Below, one piece after another: positions 63,285 through 64,000 of a stretch of DNA of 64,000 nucleotides. Source of the stretch: Kangiella sp. HZ709. Lineage in GTDB: Bacteria; Pseudomonadota; Gammaproteobacteria; Enterobacterales; Kangiellaceae. The stretch covers positions 62,001 through 126,000 of the forward strand of contig NZ_WKJC01000001.1 of the NCBI RefSeq assembly GCF_009674675.1, given 5' to 3'. Both the position numbers and the translations under genes were made by a program. The notes beneath the pieces are model-generated. The model was given only the letters and a program-made list of their open reading frames with translations. It did not search any database and was not told the DNA's origin. Every line of letters begins with the position of its first letter. Positions within the stretch are counted from its first letter, which is position 1.

Positions 63285-64000
63285 ATGAATTATCGTCCTC
63301 GTCGCACAATGTTGTATGTGCCAAACCATGTATCAAAATATATGGAAAAAGCTAGAGGTATAGAAGCAGATAGTATTATTTTTGATCTGCAAGAATCAGT
63401 TCCACCAGAATATAAAATTCAAGCTCGGGAATTGCTAGTCAAAGCTTTTGAAGAGTCATCAAAGTTTGGCCATTCGGAAAAAGTTGTTCGTATTAACTCA
63501 TTGCAAAGCCCTTGGGGTATGGATGATCTTAAAGCCATTGCAAAGTTGGATATTGATGCAGTTTTATTACCAAGGATCGAGTCTGCAGCTGAACTATTGA
63601 ACGCGATTCAGGCGATTGATGAAAGCCGAGACGATAAATTATCTATAATGATTAATATTGAGAGTCCATTAGGCGTTTTAAATGCTAAAGAAATCTGTTC
63701 TGCAAGTGATCGCCTAAAAGCGATCGTAATGGGCACGACAGATTTAGCCAATGAACTAAAAATCACGCCTACTTATGACAGAGCAGGCTTATTAACCAGC
63801 TTATCATTGGTGATGTTAGCAGCAAGAGCATTTAAAAAATGTGTTATCGACGGCCCGCATTTCGACTTAAAAAATGTCGAAGCCTGTGAGTTTTCTTGTC
63901 GCCAAGCTCGTGATTTAGGCTTTGATGGTAAAGCAGTAGTCCACCCAGTTCAGTTGGACTACACCAATGATGCATTTACTCCAAAGCAAAAAGACATTCA
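63285..64000 (+). CDS. HpcH/HpaI-CitE superfamily CoA-ester lyase, gene 3, 3' end cut by window
   Basis: The coding frame starts at ATG 63285 (AAGGA upstream) and is open to the end of the window; 238 complete codons are visible. The start MNYRPRRTMLYVPNHVSKYM is typical of CitE. The usual DLEDxV is FDLQESVPPEYKIQARELL, with a glutamine where the family normally has glutamate. The metal and arginine sites follow in VVRINSL, INIESPLGV and MGTTDLANEL, and the VVHPVQ motif is near the visible end. It follows the acyl-CoA synthetase after 16 bases and is the third lyase-superfamily gene in 5 kb. Confidence 0.87.
   Translation, partial: MNYRPRRTMLYVPNHVSKYMEKARGIEADSIIFDLQESVPPEYKIQARELLVKAFEESSKFGHSEKVVRINSLQSPWGMDDLKAIAKLDIDAVLLPRIESAAELLNAIQAIDESRDDKLSIMINIESPLGVLNAKEICSASDRLKAIVMGTTDLANELKITPTYDRAGLLTSLSLVMLAARAFKKCVIDGPHFDLKNVEACEFSCRQARDLGFDGKAVVHPVQLDYTNDAFTPKQKDI

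Noticed and set aside
1..64000. tRNA, rRNA, CRISPR and prophage or insertion-sequence signals
   Set aside because: I looked for TpsiC-arm type sequence, repeat-spacer periodicity, transposase motifs and phage genes by eye and found none that hold up; a tRNA scan would be decisive.

Overview
The window is 64 kb of dense, AT-rich chromosomal DNA from a Gram-negative bacterium, most likely a marine gammaproteobacterium. Lipoprotein signals with outer-membrane-type +2 residues, outer-membrane beta-barrels and MlaC show an outer membrane. ybiT, srkA, trhO, deaD, arfB and tusDCBE are typical gammaproteobacterial genes. A GlyGly-CTERM tail, AlkB, and many secreted peptidases and lipoproteins fit a lineage near Kangiellaceae/Oceanospirillales, but that placement is inference. 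I see no rRNA, tRNA, CRISPR array, prophage or insertion sequence. The DNA is single-copy chromosome apart from one small palindromic repeat.

Layout. 1-6.9 kb: a membrane protein cut by the window edge, a periplasmic amidohydrolase with an adjacent 7TM AraC regulator, and small secreted or membrane proteins. 7-10.1 kb: translation-related genes (ABC-F ybiT, a pseudouridine synthase, arfB). 10.1-15 kb: a lipoprotein that looks like a cholesterol-dependent-cytolysin-like pore former, a divergent alpha/beta hydrolase, ohr, a glycine-rich-linker membrane protein and an SDR. 15.2-20.8 kb: CpeT-like lipoprotein plus AlkB alkane hydroxylase, gamma-glutamyltransferase, a paralogue of the linker membrane protein, and a SYLF lipoprotein. 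21-28 kb: an apparent operon of DUF4407 protein, Tat-type aldo/keto reductase, PhzF-like protein, EgtB, EgtD and an MFS transporter, which suggests a hercynine or ergothioneine-type pathway with extra steps. 28-39.5 kb: M3 peptidase, TIGR02647 protein, two-part lipocalin region with a likely 26-residue membrane peptide, SulP-srkA pair, NlpC/P60-GIY-YIG-YgjP run, TlpA-like thioredoxin and trhO. 39.5-45.2 kb: deaD, aqpZ, PspC protein, ABM monooxygenase, second lipocalin, DoxX-like protein, Prx5 peroxiredoxin and an orphan mlaC.

45.4-50.6 kb holds three secreted modular proteins that end in the same kind of DUF11 domain, interrupted by the opposite-strand tusDCBE sulfur-relay operon. 50.6-54.6 kb: M49-like zinc lipoprotein, ferredoxin-NADP reductase-type flavoprotein, and a choice-of-anchor protein with a rhombosortase-type C-terminus. 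54.7-59.3 kb: two tandem CBM9/DUF5916 outer-membrane proteins. 59.3-64 kb: three CitE/HpcH-superfamily lyases around an acyl-CoA synthetase, the last gene running off the window.

The strongest leads are the CDC-like lipoprotein, the trio of proteins sharing a C-terminal DUF11 module, the Egt-type operon with PhzF and aldo/keto reductase, and the three-lyase acyl-CoA locus. Several start codons were moved from the longest reading frame to a site supported by a ribosome-binding sequence or by family length. These are noted entry by entry.
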